NCBI RefSeq assembly: GCF_001905725.1
Contig: NZ_LIWB01000016.1
Location: 62,001-126,000 of the forward strand
Direction of reading: 5' to 3'
Source of the DNA: Streptomyces sp. CB02400
GTDB lineage: Bacteria; Actinomycetota; Actinomycetes; Streptomycetales; Streptomycetaceae
DNA: 64,000 nucleotides
Shown here: positions 8,244 to 16,993 of the stretch, piece after piece
How the letters are laid out: each line of letters opens with the position of its first letter
Position numbering within the stretch: position 1 is the stretch's first letter
The notes under the pieces: model-generated
What the model saw: the letters and a program-made list of their open reading frames with translations, nothing else
The model's database searches: none
What the model was told of the DNA's origin: nothing
Position numbers and translations under genes: made by a program

Positions 8244-9776
8244 GTGAACGCAGCCACCGCCCACGCCACCGACGCCCTGATCGACGCCTTCGTGAACGCC
8301 GCGCCGGAACAGGCGGAGCACCACTACCGCACGCTGGTCGAGGCGGTGTGGGACGACGGCGAACCCACCGCGTCGGCCCTCGACGCCGTACCCGCCCTGG
8401 CCGCCGCCCTCGAGCGGGCCGGCGACGGGCGCCGCGGGCACCTGGCGATCCTGCTCGGCCTGCTCGCCGAGTCCGAACACCCCACCGTCGCCGGGCCGGT
8501 GGCCCGCGCGGTCCGCGCCCGCCTGGACACGTACCTGGAGCTGCTGCGCACCGAGGGCATCGGCACCCCGCTGACCCTCGCCCTGCTCTACCTGCTGTCG
8601 CACTTCCCGGCCGACCGGGACCGGATCCTCGCCGCCGTCTCCGGCCTGGAACTGGACCCGGCCGACCTCTCCCGCCTCGACCGCGCCCTGAGCGAACTCG
8701 ACCCCGGCCGGCCCGGACTGGGCCGGGTGTGGCCCTCGCCGTCCGTGTGGACCCTCAACGAGGACGAGGTCGCCTTCGACCAGAGCTGGGTGAAGGCCCT
8801 GAGCCCGCAGCAGCTCCTGGCCGCCTGGGACAACGACACCCGCACGGTCCTCGGCTGCACCGGGGCCCGCGCCTACTGGGCGGTGTGCCACGGCGACCCG
8901 GCCGACGCCCCGGCCGCCGCCGTCCCCGACCGGGCCCGTGCCACCGCCCCCGCCGCGGGACCCGAACTGATCGCCGCGCACACCGCCGCGCTGCGCTGCC
9001 CCGTCTGCCACAAGGAACTCGAGCCGGGCGACGGGCGCTTCACCTGCACCGGCTGCGCCGCGGACTATCCGGCCGCGGGCGGCATCCTCGACCTGACCGC
9101 CCCCGTCGGCGAGGAGGCGGGCGTGGACGACTTCCTGGAGAAGCTGTCCCAGGTGCCCAGCATGGGCCTGTTCTACGAGGCCGTGGCCCGCCCCTCGTTC
9201 CTCCGGGTCGCCGGCTCCAACTGGGGCGGAGCCGTCACCCCCGACGACGAGGACCGCTACATCGCCGAGCACGTGACCCCCGTCGACGGCCCCGTCGTCG
9301 ACCTCGCCGCCGGCGCCGGCCGGTGGACCACCGTGATCGCCGAGGCCGTCGGCGCCGACCGCCTCGTCGCGGTCGACAGCTCGCTGCCCATGCTCAACGT
9401 GCTGCGCGGCCGGCTGCCCGACGTGCCCGCCGTGCTGGCCGGCGCCGCCGACCTGCCCTTCGCCGACGCCTCCGTCGGCGCGGTCGTGTGCTGGAACGCC
9501 CTGCAGGCCTTCTACGACGAGGCGCCGGCCGCCATCGCCGAGGCCGGCCGGATCCTGCGGCCCGGCGGCACCTTCACCGCGATGACGTTCCGTCGTTCCG
9601 AGGACCCCGTCTACCGCTACTTCCAGTCGGCACACCGCTTCCCGCAGCACGAGGGCGGACTGCGGCTGTTCGATCCGAGGGACCTCAGGCGCTGGCTGAC
9701 CGAGGCGGGCCTGACGGTCCGTGAGGAGAGCGGGCCGGGCACCTTCGTGTTCCTCACCGCCGTCAAGGAGCCCTGA
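8244..9776 (+). CDS. SAM-dependent methyltransferase with helical N-terminus and zinc ribbon
   Basis: A 510-aa protein in three parts. Residues 1-245 form an alanine-rich helical domain of unknown role. A Trm112-like zinc ribbon follows with CPVCHKE and CTGC pairs at about 252-273. A class I methyltransferase domain has motif I VVDLAAGAGRW near 351, acidic motif II VAVDSS, and a C-terminal sheet with GTFTAMTFRRS. The substrate is unknown; a small molecule is likely given the locus. GTG at 8244 follows GGAAGGA by 6 nt, better placed than the in-frame ATG at 8226. The FAD oxidase follows after 59 bp on the same strand, suggesting one operon. Confidence 0.85.
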   Translation: MNAATAHATDALIDAFVNAAPEQAEHHYRTLVEAVWDDGEPTASALDAVPALAAALERAGDGRRGHLAILLGLLAESEHPTVAGPVARAVRARLDTYLELLRTEGIGTPLTLALLYLLSHFPADRDRILAAVSGLELDPADLSRLDRALSELDPGRPGLGRVWPSPSVWTLNEDEVAFDQSWVKALSPQQLLAAWDNDTRTVLGCTGARAYWAVCHGDPADAPAAAVPDRARATAPAAGPELIAAHTAALRCPVCHKELEPGDGRFTCTGCAADYPAAGGILDLTAPVGEEAGVDDFLEKLSQVPSMGLFYEAVARPSFLRVAGSNWGGAVTPDDEDRYIAEHVTPVDGPVVDLAAGAGRWTTVIAEAVGADRLVAVDSSLPMLNVLRGRLPDVPAVLAGAADLPFADASVGAVVCWNALQAFYDEAPAAIAEAGRILRPGGTFTAMTFRRSEDPVYRYFQSAHRFPQHEGGLRLFDPRDLRRWLTEAGLTVREESGPGTFVFLTAVKEP

Positions 9777-9835
9777 CAGCCGGTCGGCCCCGCCCAGCCG
9801 CTGATACGGAAGCCCGCTACGGAAGGAATTCGTCC

Positions 9836-11236
9836 ATGTCCCTCTCCGACGTCCGGGAGGCGGCCCTCGCCCGGCCCGGAAGCCCGGAGTACGAGCGGGC
9901 CACCGCCGCGTTCAACCTCGCCGCCCCGCCCCGCCCGGCCGCCGCCGTCATCGCGCGCACCCCCGGTCAGGTACGGGCCGCCGTGCGCACCGCGGTCCGG
10001 GCCGCCCTGCCGGTGCGCGTGCACAGCACCGGGCACGCCTCCGGCGCCGTACGGCCCGCCGACGGCGCCCTGCTCATCCGCACCGAACTCGCGGGCGGCG
10101 TCGAGATCGACCCCGTCCGCCGCACCGCCCGCGTCCCGGCCGGCACCACCTGGGGCGAGGTCGTCCGCGCGGCGGCCCCGTACGGGCTCGCCGCCGCGCA
10201 CGGCTCGGCCGAGGGCGTCGGCGTCGTCGGCTACCTGCTCGGCGGCGGCGTCAGCTTCTACGGCCGCAGTACAGGACTCGCCGTCAACACCGTCCGCGCC
10301 GTCGAACTGGTCACCGCCGACGGGGAGTCGGTGCGCGCCGACGCCGAGAACGACCCCGAGCTGTTCTGGGCGCTGCGCGGCGGAGGCGGCGGGTTCGGTG
10401 TCGTCACCGGTGTCGAGATCGGCCTCTTCCCCGTCGCACAGGTCGTCACCGGCGCCTGCTACTGGTCCGCCGCGCACGCCCGGCCGCTGCTCGACCGTTG
10501 GCAGGCGTGGTCACGCCACGCGCCGCGCGAGGCCACCACGTCCCTGCGCATCATGAACCTGCCCCCGGTCCCCGGCGTCCCGCCGCAGCTCGCCGCCGGC
10601 CCGGTGCTCTGCGTCGACGGCGCCGTCCTCGCGCGCCGTGCGGAGGACACCGCGACGGCCCACGAGACGGCGGCGGGGCTCCTCGGCCCGCTGCGCGACA
10701 TCGCCGAGCCGCTGCTGGACACCTGGGCGCCGACCGGGCCCGCCGGGGTGCTGGACGCCCACATGGACCCCGCCGACCCTGTCCCCTTCATCGGCGACCA
10801 CCTGCTGCTGCGCGAGCTGGACGACGCCGGTGCCGCGGCCTTCCTGGGCGCCGTCGGCGAAGGGTCGGGCTCACCGCTGGCCGTGGCCACGCTGCGCCAG
10901 CTCGGCGGGGCGTTCGCCGAGGCCCACCCGGAGGGCGGCGCGCTGTCCGAGGTGGACGCGGCCTACGCGTACATGGGGTCCGGTCCGCCCTTCGGACCGG
11001 TCACCGTCCAGGCCCTGCACGACCACTGCGCCACCGTGCGGGAGGCGCTCGCGCCCTGGGACACGGGGAGCACCGTGCCGTCCCTGGTCGAGGGGTACGG
11101 GCGTCCGCAGCTCCACCTCGACCAGGACCGCGCGGCCGCCGTCGGCCGGGTGCGGGCCCGCGTCGACCCGCACGGTGTGTTCGCCGGGGACGTCGCCCCC
11201 GGCGCGGCCGGTCCGGTCCGGCGTGAACCGCGGTAG
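9836..11236 (+). CDS. Berberine-bridge-type FAD-dependent oxidoreductase
   Basis: A 466-aa oxidase of the PCMH/VAO fold with a C-terminal BBE segment. The FAD-binding half contains RTPGQVRAAVR, the VHSTGHAS loop whose His67 is the likely covalent FAD attachment, GGGVSFYGRSTG, and ELFWALRGGGGGFGVVT. The second cysteine anchor of bicovalent members is replaced by valine in EGVGVVGY, so at most one FAD bond is expected. The C-terminus ends with the usual NPxG-like block as VDPHGVFAGD. Such enzymes oxidise alcohols or amines or close rings in natural-product pathways. Cotranscription with the methyltransferase is likely. Confidence 0.9.
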   Translation: MSLSDVREAALARPGSPEYERATAAFNLAAPPRPAAAVIARTPGQVRAAVRTAVRAALPVRVHSTGHASGAVRPADGALLIRTELAGGVEIDPVRRTARVPAGTTWGEVVRAAAPYGLAAAHGSAEGVGVVGYLLGGGVSFYGRSTGLAVNTVRAVELVTADGESVRADAENDPELFWALRGGGGGFGVVTGVEIGLFPVAQVVTGACYWSAAHARPLLDRWQAWSRHAPREATTSLRIMNLPPVPGVPPQLAAGPVLCVDGAVLARRAEDTATAHETAAGLLGPLRDIAEPLLDTWAPTGPAGVLDAHMDPADPVPFIGDHLLLRELDDAGAAAFLGAVGEGSGSPLAVATLRQLGGAFAEAHPEGGALSEVDAAYAYMGSGPPFGPVTVQALHDHCATVREALAPWDTGSTVPSLVEGYGRPQLHLDQDRAAAVGRVRARVDPHGVFAGDVAPGAAGPVRREPR

Positions 11237-11906
11237 GCGGGCCGGCGGCCCGGTGCCCGCGAGGGTGTCCGAGCAAATCGTTTCTCCGCCGGGCGGGCGC
11301 CCCCGCCACGGCGGACACGTCGCCCCCGGCCGGCGTCCGCCCGGCAGACGGGGACAATTCCCGCACGTCACGAAGGCAGAGAGCAATCCGGAAGAACATC
11401 CGGAACCACTTCGCCAAGTAGCATCCGACTACGCCGAAGGGAGTTGGCCGGAGCGAAGGGCGGTGAGGTGCCATGGCGTTCGACGGACGCCGTGCCGGCG
11501 CCCCACGCCGCCCCGCGGCGGCTCCCGGGCGGTCCCGCCCGGTGATGGTTCCCGGGCGGTCCCGTCCCGTGATGGTTCCCGGGCGGTCCCGTCCCGTGAT
11601 GGCTTCCGCGCGGCCCCGCGCCGCGCGGCGTCCGTACCTCCGCCCCGGCGCCTTACCCGGCCGAGCGCCCGGCACGATCCGGCTCTCCACCGGATCGCCG
11701 CCCGCCCGGACCGGACGACGCAGACGCTGACGACTCCGTACGGCCCACGGTGTGTCCGGCGACCCCGTTTCCGCCGGCTCCGCGACCAGGAAGGGGCGCC
11801 GCCGCGCCCCCGGCCCTCCCGTCCGCGCCGCCCACCCGTCGCCGACCGCCCCGGGCGATGACCCGCCGACCCACGACCGATCCCCCAGGAAGGGGCACGA
11901 ATTTCC
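11237..11906. other. Long intergenic region without a convincing gene
   Basis: In 670 bp no frame shows a family motif. The stretch 11370-11460 is unusually AT-rich for the window and could hold a promoter. A 27-bp tandem repeat occupies 11524-11604. An A/G-rich AGGAAGGGG lies upstream of the GNAT start. Confidence 0.5.
11524..11604 (+). repeat. Three tandem 27-bp units
   Basis: Units beginning CCCGGGCGGTCCCG and ending GTGATGGTT repeat at 11524, 11551 and 11578 with one to three mismatches, and a partial fourth follows. They are direct and adjacent with no spacers, so this is not a CRISPR. The function is unknown. Confidence 0.9.
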
Positions 11907-12833
11907 ATGACCGTGCCGGGAGAATTCGTCCTCAGACGCTCCGCGGACGTCTCCGTGGACACGCTGGTGCGACTGGTCAGGGCGTACGAGGAAGGCAGTA
12001 CGGGCACGGCCACGTGCACCCATGAGGACGTCCGGCTGACGCTCTCGCACCCCCACTACGCGGACAACAGCTGGTGCCTGACCGGACCCGGCGACGAACT
12101 GCTGGCCTGGGCGTCACTGGCCCTCGGCGGCGACACCGCCGCCGAGGCGGCGCTCACGGTCCCGCCAGGCCCGCGCAGCGCCCCGGCGGCCCGCTTCCTG
12201 ATCCTGCACCTGCTGGACCGCACGGACGCGCTCGGACTGGCCCGGGGCACCCCGCTGGGCCTGGACGTCGGCGGGGTCCTCGAAGGTGACCCGGTGCTGC
12301 CCCGCGTCCTGGAGGAGACCGGCTTCGTACGGGCCGCCACGCTCACCCAGTACGACGTCGACCTGTCGGGCGGGGCGCCGTCGGCGGCCCTGCCCCCGGC
12401 CGGGCACATCCGGCCGGCCGTGCCGGACCAGGACGCCGAGGTGCTGCACGGCCTGCACCTGCGCAGCCGTTCCCGGGTCCCCAAGACGTACGACCCCGCC
12501 CTCTTCCGGGCCCGGATCCGGCGGCTGGGCGAGTTCTCCGGGTTCGCGCTGCTCCTGGAGGTCGCCGGTCACCCCGCCGGTCACGTCCTGGCGCACGCGG
12601 CGAGCGACCGGGGCCGCGTGCTGGAGGCCGCCGTCGCTCCCGCCCTGCGCGGGATCGGCGTGGGTCTCGCCCTGGTGGCGGCGGCCCTCACGGAACTGCG
12701 CCGGCGCGGGTGCGCACAGGCCTTCGTCGCCGTCGACACGGCCCAGCTCCTCGACCCCGACGCCCTGCGCCGGGACCTCGGCGTCCGCGGCGAACGGGCG
12801 GTGACGTACTTCCACCGGGAACCCGAACTCTGA
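11907..12833 (+). CDS. GNAT-family N-acetyltransferase (tandem GNAT, MshD-like layout)
   Basis: A 308-aa protein with two acetyltransferase-like halves, the layout of mycothiol synthase MshD. The C-terminal half is the better preserved: VLEAAVAPALRGIGVGLALVAAAL contains the acetyl-CoA pyrophosphate loop in the form R-G-I-G-V-G. The N-terminal half lacks a clear loop. It would acetylate a small amine or thiol; the substrate is not evident. It is convergent with the permease gene 26 bp away. Local position next to efflux genes is compatible with a self-resistance acetyltransferase, but nothing proves it. Confidence 0.8.
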   Translation: MTVPGEFVLRRSADVSVDTLVRLVRAYEEGSTGTATCTHEDVRLTLSHPHYADNSWCLTGPGDELLAWASLALGGDTAAEAALTVPPGPRSAPAARFLILHLLDRTDALGLARGTPLGLDVGGVLEGDPVLPRVLEETGFVRAATLTQYDVDLSGGAPSAALPPAGHIRPAVPDQDAEVLHGLHLRSRSRVPKTYDPALFRARIRRLGEFSGFALLLEVAGHPAGHVLAHAASDRGRVLEAAVAPALRGIGVGLALVAAALTELRRRGCAQAFVAVDTAQLLDPDALRRDLGVRGERAVTYFHREPEL

Positions 12834-12859
12834 TCCCCTCTTCTCATCCGGTGAGGTTC

Positions 12860-14185
12860 TCACTTGGTGAGGGTGAGCCCGGCCCGGCCCAACACGGGGC
12901 GGGCGGCGTCCGGCCGGCGGGAGAGCACCGCCGCCGGCAGCGACATCAGTACGGCCGCCATCACCGCGGCGATGAACCAGCCGGAGGCGTCCCGCTCGGC
13001 GGCGAACGTGGCCGACACCGGCATGACGGCACCGAGCACCGCACTGGTCACGGCGTTGGGCAGTCCGATGCCCAGGGCGCGCACCTGCGGCGGGAAGATC
13101 TCCGTCAGGAGCTTGGGCAGCACCGTGGTCGCGGACGTCAGGTAGACCACGCCGGAGCCGTAGGCGAGCAGCAGACTGGTGAAGGTGCCCCGCATGGTCA
13201 GGTACGACCAGGAGCCCGCCACCGCGAACACCACGCTCGCCGCGACGAGGAAGCGGGCGGCCCCGATCCGGTCCGCGAGCAGACCGAGCGGGACGTTGAC
13301 CACCATGAGGAACGCGGTGGCGGTCACGGCGACCCACATCATCGTGCCGGGCTCGGCCATCCGCCCGCCCAGCGCGGGGACGACCGCGGTCCAGGTACCG
13401 CCGACGGTGCCCGTACCGGCCACGAACAGGACGGCGAGCAGGACCTGGCGCCGGTGGGCGCCCAGGACCCGGCGTACCGAGCCGCGGCCCGCCCGGCTGC
13501 TCACCTCGCGGCGGAACACGTCGGTCTCGGCCAGCCGGGTGCGCAGCACCAGCAGCACCAGGCCGAGGACGCCGCCGACCAGGAACGGCACCCGCCACCC
13601 CCACGCCGCCATGGCCTCGGAGCCGATCGCGGCGGTCAGCGCGCCGCCCAGCAGGGAGGCGGTGAACGCGCCGGCGCAGGTGGTCAGCGAGAACAGGCTG
13701 CCGTACGTGCACTTGCGCCGTTCCGGCGCGACCTCCATCAGATAGGTGGCCGCGGCCGGCCACTCGCCGCCGTGCGAGATGCCCTGGGCGGTCCGCGCCA
13801 GGAGCAGCACGAGCGGCGCGAACAGCCCGATCTGCTCGTACGTCGGGGTGACCCCGATGAGGAACGAGCCGCCCGCCATGAGGGAGATGGCCAGCATCAG
13901 CGCCGGCTTTCTGCCGCGCCGGTCGGCGAACCGGCCCAGCAGGAGGCCGCCGAGCGGCCGCATCAGGACACCGGCACCGAGGACCGCGAACACCCCCAGT
14001 ACGGAGGTCAGGGTGTTGTCGGAGGGGAAGAACCGGGCGGCGAACAGCGGCGCGAACAGCCCGTACGCCAGCCAGTCGAAGGACTCGATGAAATTGCCGA
14101 CGACCGTCGCGGCGACCGAGCGCCGGTGGGCCTTCCCGTGCGCGGGCACGGACGCGGGCATGGATGCGGGCACGGACGCGGGCAT
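12860..14185 (-). CDS. MFS permease of the metabolite:H+ symporter (MHS) family
   Basis: A 441-aa membrane protein with about 12 predicted helices. The loop 2-3 signature GRFADRRGRKPAL near residue 85 and ARTAQGISHGGEWPAAATYLMEVAP near 130 are characteristic of MHS transporters such as ProP, KgtP and ShiA, which import carboxylates, betaines or shikimate. ATG 14185 is preceded by GGAG; a second ATG 8 codons in is possible because the N-terminus repeats MPASVPAS. It is divergent to the AhpD-like gene, across the palindrome array at 14296-14410. A shikimate- or chorismate-related cargo would fit the locus but is inference. Confidence 0.88.
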   Translation of the reverse strand: MPASVPASMPASVPAHGKAHRRSVAATVVGNFIESFDWLAYGLFAPLFAARFFPSDNTLTSVLGVFAVLGAGVLMRPLGGLLLGRFADRRGRKPALMLAISLMAGGSFLIGVTPTYEQIGLFAPLVLLLARTAQGISHGGEWPAAATYLMEVAPERRKCTYGSLFSLTTCAGAFTASLLGGALTAAIGSEAMAAWGWRVPFLVGGVLGLVLLVLRTRLAETDVFRREVSSRAGRGSVRRVLGAHRRQVLLAVLFVAGTGTVGGTWTAVVPALGGRMAEPGTMMWVAVTATAFLMVVNVPLGLLADRIGAARFLVAASVVFAVAGSWSYLTMRGTFTSLLLAYGSGVVYLTSATTVLPKLLTEIFPPQVRALGIGLPNAVTSAVLGAVMPVSATFAAERDASGWFIAAVMAAVLMSLPAAVLSRRPDAARPVLGRAGLTLTK

Positions 14186-14295
14186 GGGGCTCCGTAAGTT
14201 GTCGGGCGGCCCGGGAGGGCGCTGGGCAGGGGCGTCCGGCCACCGCTGTCCGGGGCGGCCGGCCGGTGCCCATCGTGGAAAGCGGCACGGGTTCC

Positions 14296-14410
14296 GGCCA
14301 ACTCCGAGCGTGCGCACCTTCGGCGACCGCCCGTCGCGGGTCCCGAGCGTGCGCACACTCGGTGACCGCCCGCAGCGGCCACCGAGGGGTGCGCACCCTC
14401 GGAGTTGGCC
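14296..14410. promoter_or_regulatory. Array of three GTGCGCAC-centred palindromes in a divergent promoter
   Basis: Three near-palindromes of the form CCGAGnGTGCGCACnnTCGG occupy 14304-14323, 14343-14362 and 14382-14402, starting 39 bp apart. The outer two are additionally framed by a perfect 13-bp inverted repeat, GGCCAACTCCGAG at 14296-14308 and its complement at 14398-14410. The array lies between the divergent permease (start 14185) and the AhpD-like gene (start 14472). The regular spacing and position suggest operators for a dimeric regulator controlling both sides. A large cruciform or attenuator is the alternative. Confidence 0.7.
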
Positions 14411-14471
14411 GCCCTCCGGGCCGCTGACGACGATGGCACCGACCGAGCCCGCCAGAGCGAAGGGTGCTCCG

Positions 14472-15014
14472 ATGGCGCACATCGCGATCGACAACGACCT
14501 GCCCGGCATCAGCGGCCTGATGGCCCAGCGCCCCGACACCGGCGCCCCGCTGAACCAGCTCGCGGAGACGCTGCTGCGCAGCGGCGACTCGCCCCTGACC
14601 CGCGGCGAACGCGAACTGATCGCCGCCTACGTCTCCCACCTCAACAGCACGCCGTTCTGCGCCCGTTCCCACAGCGCGTTCGCCGCCGCCCAGCTGGAGG
14701 GTGGTGCCGATGTGGTGGGGGCGGTCCTCGCCGACCCGGAGGGCGCCCCGGTCCCCGCACTGCTGAAGAGCCTGCTGCGGGTCGCCGCCGAGGTGCGGGC
14801 CCACGCCCGTCCCGTCTCCGACGAGACGGTCCGCGCCGCCCGCGCCGAGGGCGCCACCGACGCCCACCTGCACGACACGGTGCTGATCGCGGCGGCCTTC
14901 TGCATGTACAACCGCTACGTCAGCGGCCTGGCCACCGACGCGCCCTCCGACCCGGCCTACTACGACGTCGCGGCGGACTTCATCGTCCGGCACGGCTACG
15001 GAGCCGCGGCCTGA
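14472..15014 (+). CDS. AhpD-like / carboxymuconolactone decarboxylase family protein
   Basis: A 180-aa helical protein with the AhpD core: ELIAAYVSHLNSTPFCARSH near residues 47-66. The usual CxxC is reduced to one Cys followed by ARSH, that is C-x-x-S-H, so a two-cysteine peroxidase reaction is doubtful. The family pattern around ALLKSLLRVAAEV and the helix VLIAAAFCMYNRYV is intact. The likely role is peroxidase-related or a non-redox decarboxylase-type scaffold. The SDR gene starts 38 bp later on the same strand with an excellent ribosome site, so an operon is likely. Confidence 0.85.
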   Translation: MAHIAIDNDLPGISGLMAQRPDTGAPLNQLAETLLRSGDSPLTRGERELIAAYVSHLNSTPFCARSHSAFAAAQLEGGADVVGAVLADPEGAPVPALLKSLLRVAAEVRAHARPVSDETVRAARAEGATDAHLHDTVLIAAAFCMYNRYVSGLATDAPSDPAYYDVAADFIVRHGYGAAA

Positions 15015-15052
15015 CCTTCCGTGGCGCGTGCCACCACCCGAGGAGGACTCAC

Positions 15053-16003
15053 ATGGACTGGTCCCCGGCCGGTGTCCCCGGCCAGCACGGCAGAACGGCA
15101 CTGGTCACCGGCGGCAGCGGCGGCCTCGGACTCGAGGTGGCCCGGGCACTCGCCGAACGCGGTGCGCACGTCGTCCTGGCCTGCCGCAGCACCGCACGCG
15201 GCCGGGCGGCCGCGGCCCGCATCGGAGGGAGCACCGAGGTCGTCCGTCTCGACCTCGCCTCCCTGGACTCGGTACGCCGGGCCGCGGACGGGATACGGCA
15301 CCGGCACCGGCGGCTCGACCTGCTGGTGAACAACGCGGGGGTGATGTTCCCCTCCCGCCCGCGCACCGAGGACGGCTTCGAGCCCCACTTCGGCGTCAAC
15401 CACCTGGGCCACTTCGCCCTGACCGGGCTGCTGTTGGACCTGATGCGCCGGGTGCCCGGCTCCCGCGTGGTGACGGTGGCCAGCCTCGCCCACCGGGCCG
15501 GCCGGGGCGCCGTGGACGGACCGCGGGCCCGTGACGGCGCCGGCCACCGCTCGCTGAGCGCCTACGGCCGGTCGAAGCTGGCGAATCTGATGTTCGCCCG
15601 GGAGTTGCAGCGGCGGCTGGCCGGCAGCGGAGCCGAGACCCTCTCCGTCGCCGCGCATCCGGGCCTGTCGGCGACCGCCCTGTGGCAGGGGGAGGCGCCC
15701 GCGTGGCTGCGCCCGGTGAGCGGGGTCGCGCTGCGGCTGCTGGCCCAGCCGCCCGAGCGGGCGATGCTGCCGGTGCTGCGCGCCGCCACCGACCCCCACC
15801 TGCCGGGAGGGGCCTACCTCGGCCCCGGCGAACGGTTCGAGAGCCGGGGCGCGCCTGCTCCCGCCTCCTCCAGCCGCGCGTCACGTGACGCCCCGGCGCA
15901 GCTGCGCCTGTGGGAACTGTCGGAGGCGCTGATCGGCGTACGCTACGGCCTCGCGCCGGCGCGCACCGCGGCCGGCGGCTCCTCGACGACGGCCGGACGA
16001 TGA
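15053..16003 (+). CDS. Short-chain dehydrogenase/reductase (retinol-dehydrogenase-like)
   Basis: A 316-aa NAD(P)-dependent oxidoreductase. The Rossmann motif TGGSGGLGLEVA is near residue 20, NNAGV near 89, the catalytic Ser in VTVASLAH near 143, and YGRSK (catalytic Tyr-Lys) near 170. This length and the N-terminal pattern match the WW-oxidoreductase/retinol-dehydrogenase-like SDR subgroup. AGGAGGA lies 6 nt before the ATG. The stop overlaps the following ATG (ATGA), coupling it to the repeat-containing small protein. Confidence 0.9.
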   Translation: MDWSPAGVPGQHGRTALVTGGSGGLGLEVARALAERGAHVVLACRSTARGRAAAARIGGSTEVVRLDLASLDSVRRAADGIRHRHRRLDLLVNNAGVMFPSRPRTEDGFEPHFGVNHLGHFALTGLLLDLMRRVPGSRVVTVASLAHRAGRGAVDGPRARDGAGHRSLSAYGRSKLANLMFARELQRRLAGSGAETLSVAAHPGLSATALWQGEAPAWLRPVSGVALRLLAQPPERAMLPVLRAATDPHLPGGAYLGPGERFESRGAPAPASSSRASRDAPAQLRLWELSEALIGVRYGLAPARTAAGGSSTTAGR

Positions 16004-16422
16004 GCACGCCGGCCGGCGCCCGCCTCGACGACGGCCCCGACGGGCCCTTCCGGCGGGCCGCCGCATGGGCCTGGGCCTGGCGCAGCTTCGACATCGGCCT
16101 GCCGGATGCCGAAGGACTGTCGGGGGCCGAGGGGTTGCCGGGGACTGAGGGGGTTCCGGGGGCCGGTGGGTTGCCGGATACGAAAGCTCTGTCGGGGACC
16201 GAGAGGCTGCCGGATGCGAAAGGTGCGCCGGGAACCGGGAGACCGCCGAAGGCACCTGTCGCCCCGCGGCCCGTTTCCCCGGACACACCCCCGCCGCCCG
16301 CCCCCGTGTCTCCTGCCGCCGCCGCGCCCGCGCCGGAGGTCCAGCCCTGCCCCGTACGGCGCCGGCCCCGTCCCGCCCTGCGCAGACATGGCCACCGTCT
16401 CGGTACCGACCCACGGAGATGA
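16000..16422 (+). CDS. Hexapeptide-repeat protein of unknown function, coupled to the SDR
   Basis: A 140-aa protein starting in the ATGA overlap with the SDR. After a tryptophan-rich stretch (AAAWAWAWRSFDIG), residues 34-81 consist of eight six-residue repeats such as LPDAEG, LSGAEG and LPGTEG, with an 18-bp period in the DNA. The rest is proline-rich and basic. No signal peptide or membrane segment is seen. The repeat resembles low-complexity linkers, and the frame may be partly slippage-derived. It could be a real small accessory protein or simply the extended tail of the operon. Confidence 0.5.
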   Translation: MSTPAGARLDDGPDGPFRRAAAWAWAWRSFDIGLPDAEGLSGAEGLPGTEGVPGAGGLPDTKALSGTERLPDAKGAPGTGRPPKAPVAPRPVSPDTPPPPAPVSPAAAAPAPEVQPCPVRRRPRPALRRHGHRLGTDPRR

Positions 16423-16546
16423 AGCGGCTCTCCGCCCCCGCCACCGCGGCCCAGAGGGGGAGGGCCGTGGCGGAGCGGGGACGGAGAGCGGGCCGACGTC
16501 AGTGAGCCGACAGCGCCTCAGAAGGCGGTCGATGCGGGTCCCGGTG

Positions 16547-16993
16547 TCAGGAGAAGGAGATCAGCTGGCCACCGCCCTCCCCCTTGTCGCTGCCCAGGCC
16601 CACCTGGCAGGCGGTGACCTTGCAGTCCACGGTGCCCCACGGAGTGGTGGCGGAGCCGACCACGGCCTCGAAGCTCTGCTTCACGGTGATCTTCGTGTTG
16701 ACCGCGCCCGAGGCGTCGGCCACGACATCCAGCGCGGTGGCCTTGTTGCAGCCGTACTGCCCGTCCTCGACGAAGGCGCACTGGCCCACGTGATAGACGG
16801 TCCCCGGCGTCAGCCCCGAGGCGTTGAGCGTGACCGTGGCGCCGTCACTGAGGCCCGTGGCCGGCGTCACCGAGACGACGGGGGCCGCGGCAGAGGCCGA
16901 CGCGCTGGGGACGACCGCGGCACCCAGGCCGAGGGCGAGGGCGGCGGTGGCGCCGACACGGGTGACGAGGCCGAGCTTGTTCTTGACGGTCAT
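16547..16993 (-). CDS. Neocarzinostatin-family chromoprotein apoprotein
   Basis: A 148-aa secreted protein of the enediyne apoprotein family (neocarzinostatin, actinoxanthin, macromomycin, C-1027 CagA). A signal peptide of about 36 residues ending SASASAA gives a mature chain of 112 residues, essentially the length of neocarzinostatin (113). The mature protein has the family blocks VTPATGLSDGATV, YHVGQCAFV, TVKQSFEAV and WGTVDCKVTACQVGL. All four cysteines needed for the two disulfides are present (mature positions 36, 46, 88, 93). In producers these proteins bind and protect the enediyne chromophore. It is divergent to a DHA2 drug pump, the arrangement expected for self-resistance. Paralogues of unknown ligand also exist in non-producing Streptomyces. 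Confidence 0.94.
   Translation of the reverse strand: MTVKNKLGLVTRVGATAALALGLGAAVVPSASASAAAPVVSVTPATGLSDGATVTLNASGLTPGTVYHVGQCAFVEDGQYGCNKATALDVVADASGAVNTKITVKQSFEAVVGSATTPWGTVDCKVTACQVGLGSDKGEGGGQLISFS

Noticed and set aside
11524..11604. CRISPR-like repeat
   Set aside because: The 27-bp units are contiguous with no spacers and no cas genes are in the window.
12114..15101. 995-codon open frame on the minus strand
   Set aside because: It runs across the GNAT, permease, AhpD-like and promoter regions in non-coding frames, is Arg/Gly/Ala-rich and has no family motif. It is a shadow of high-GC codon bias.
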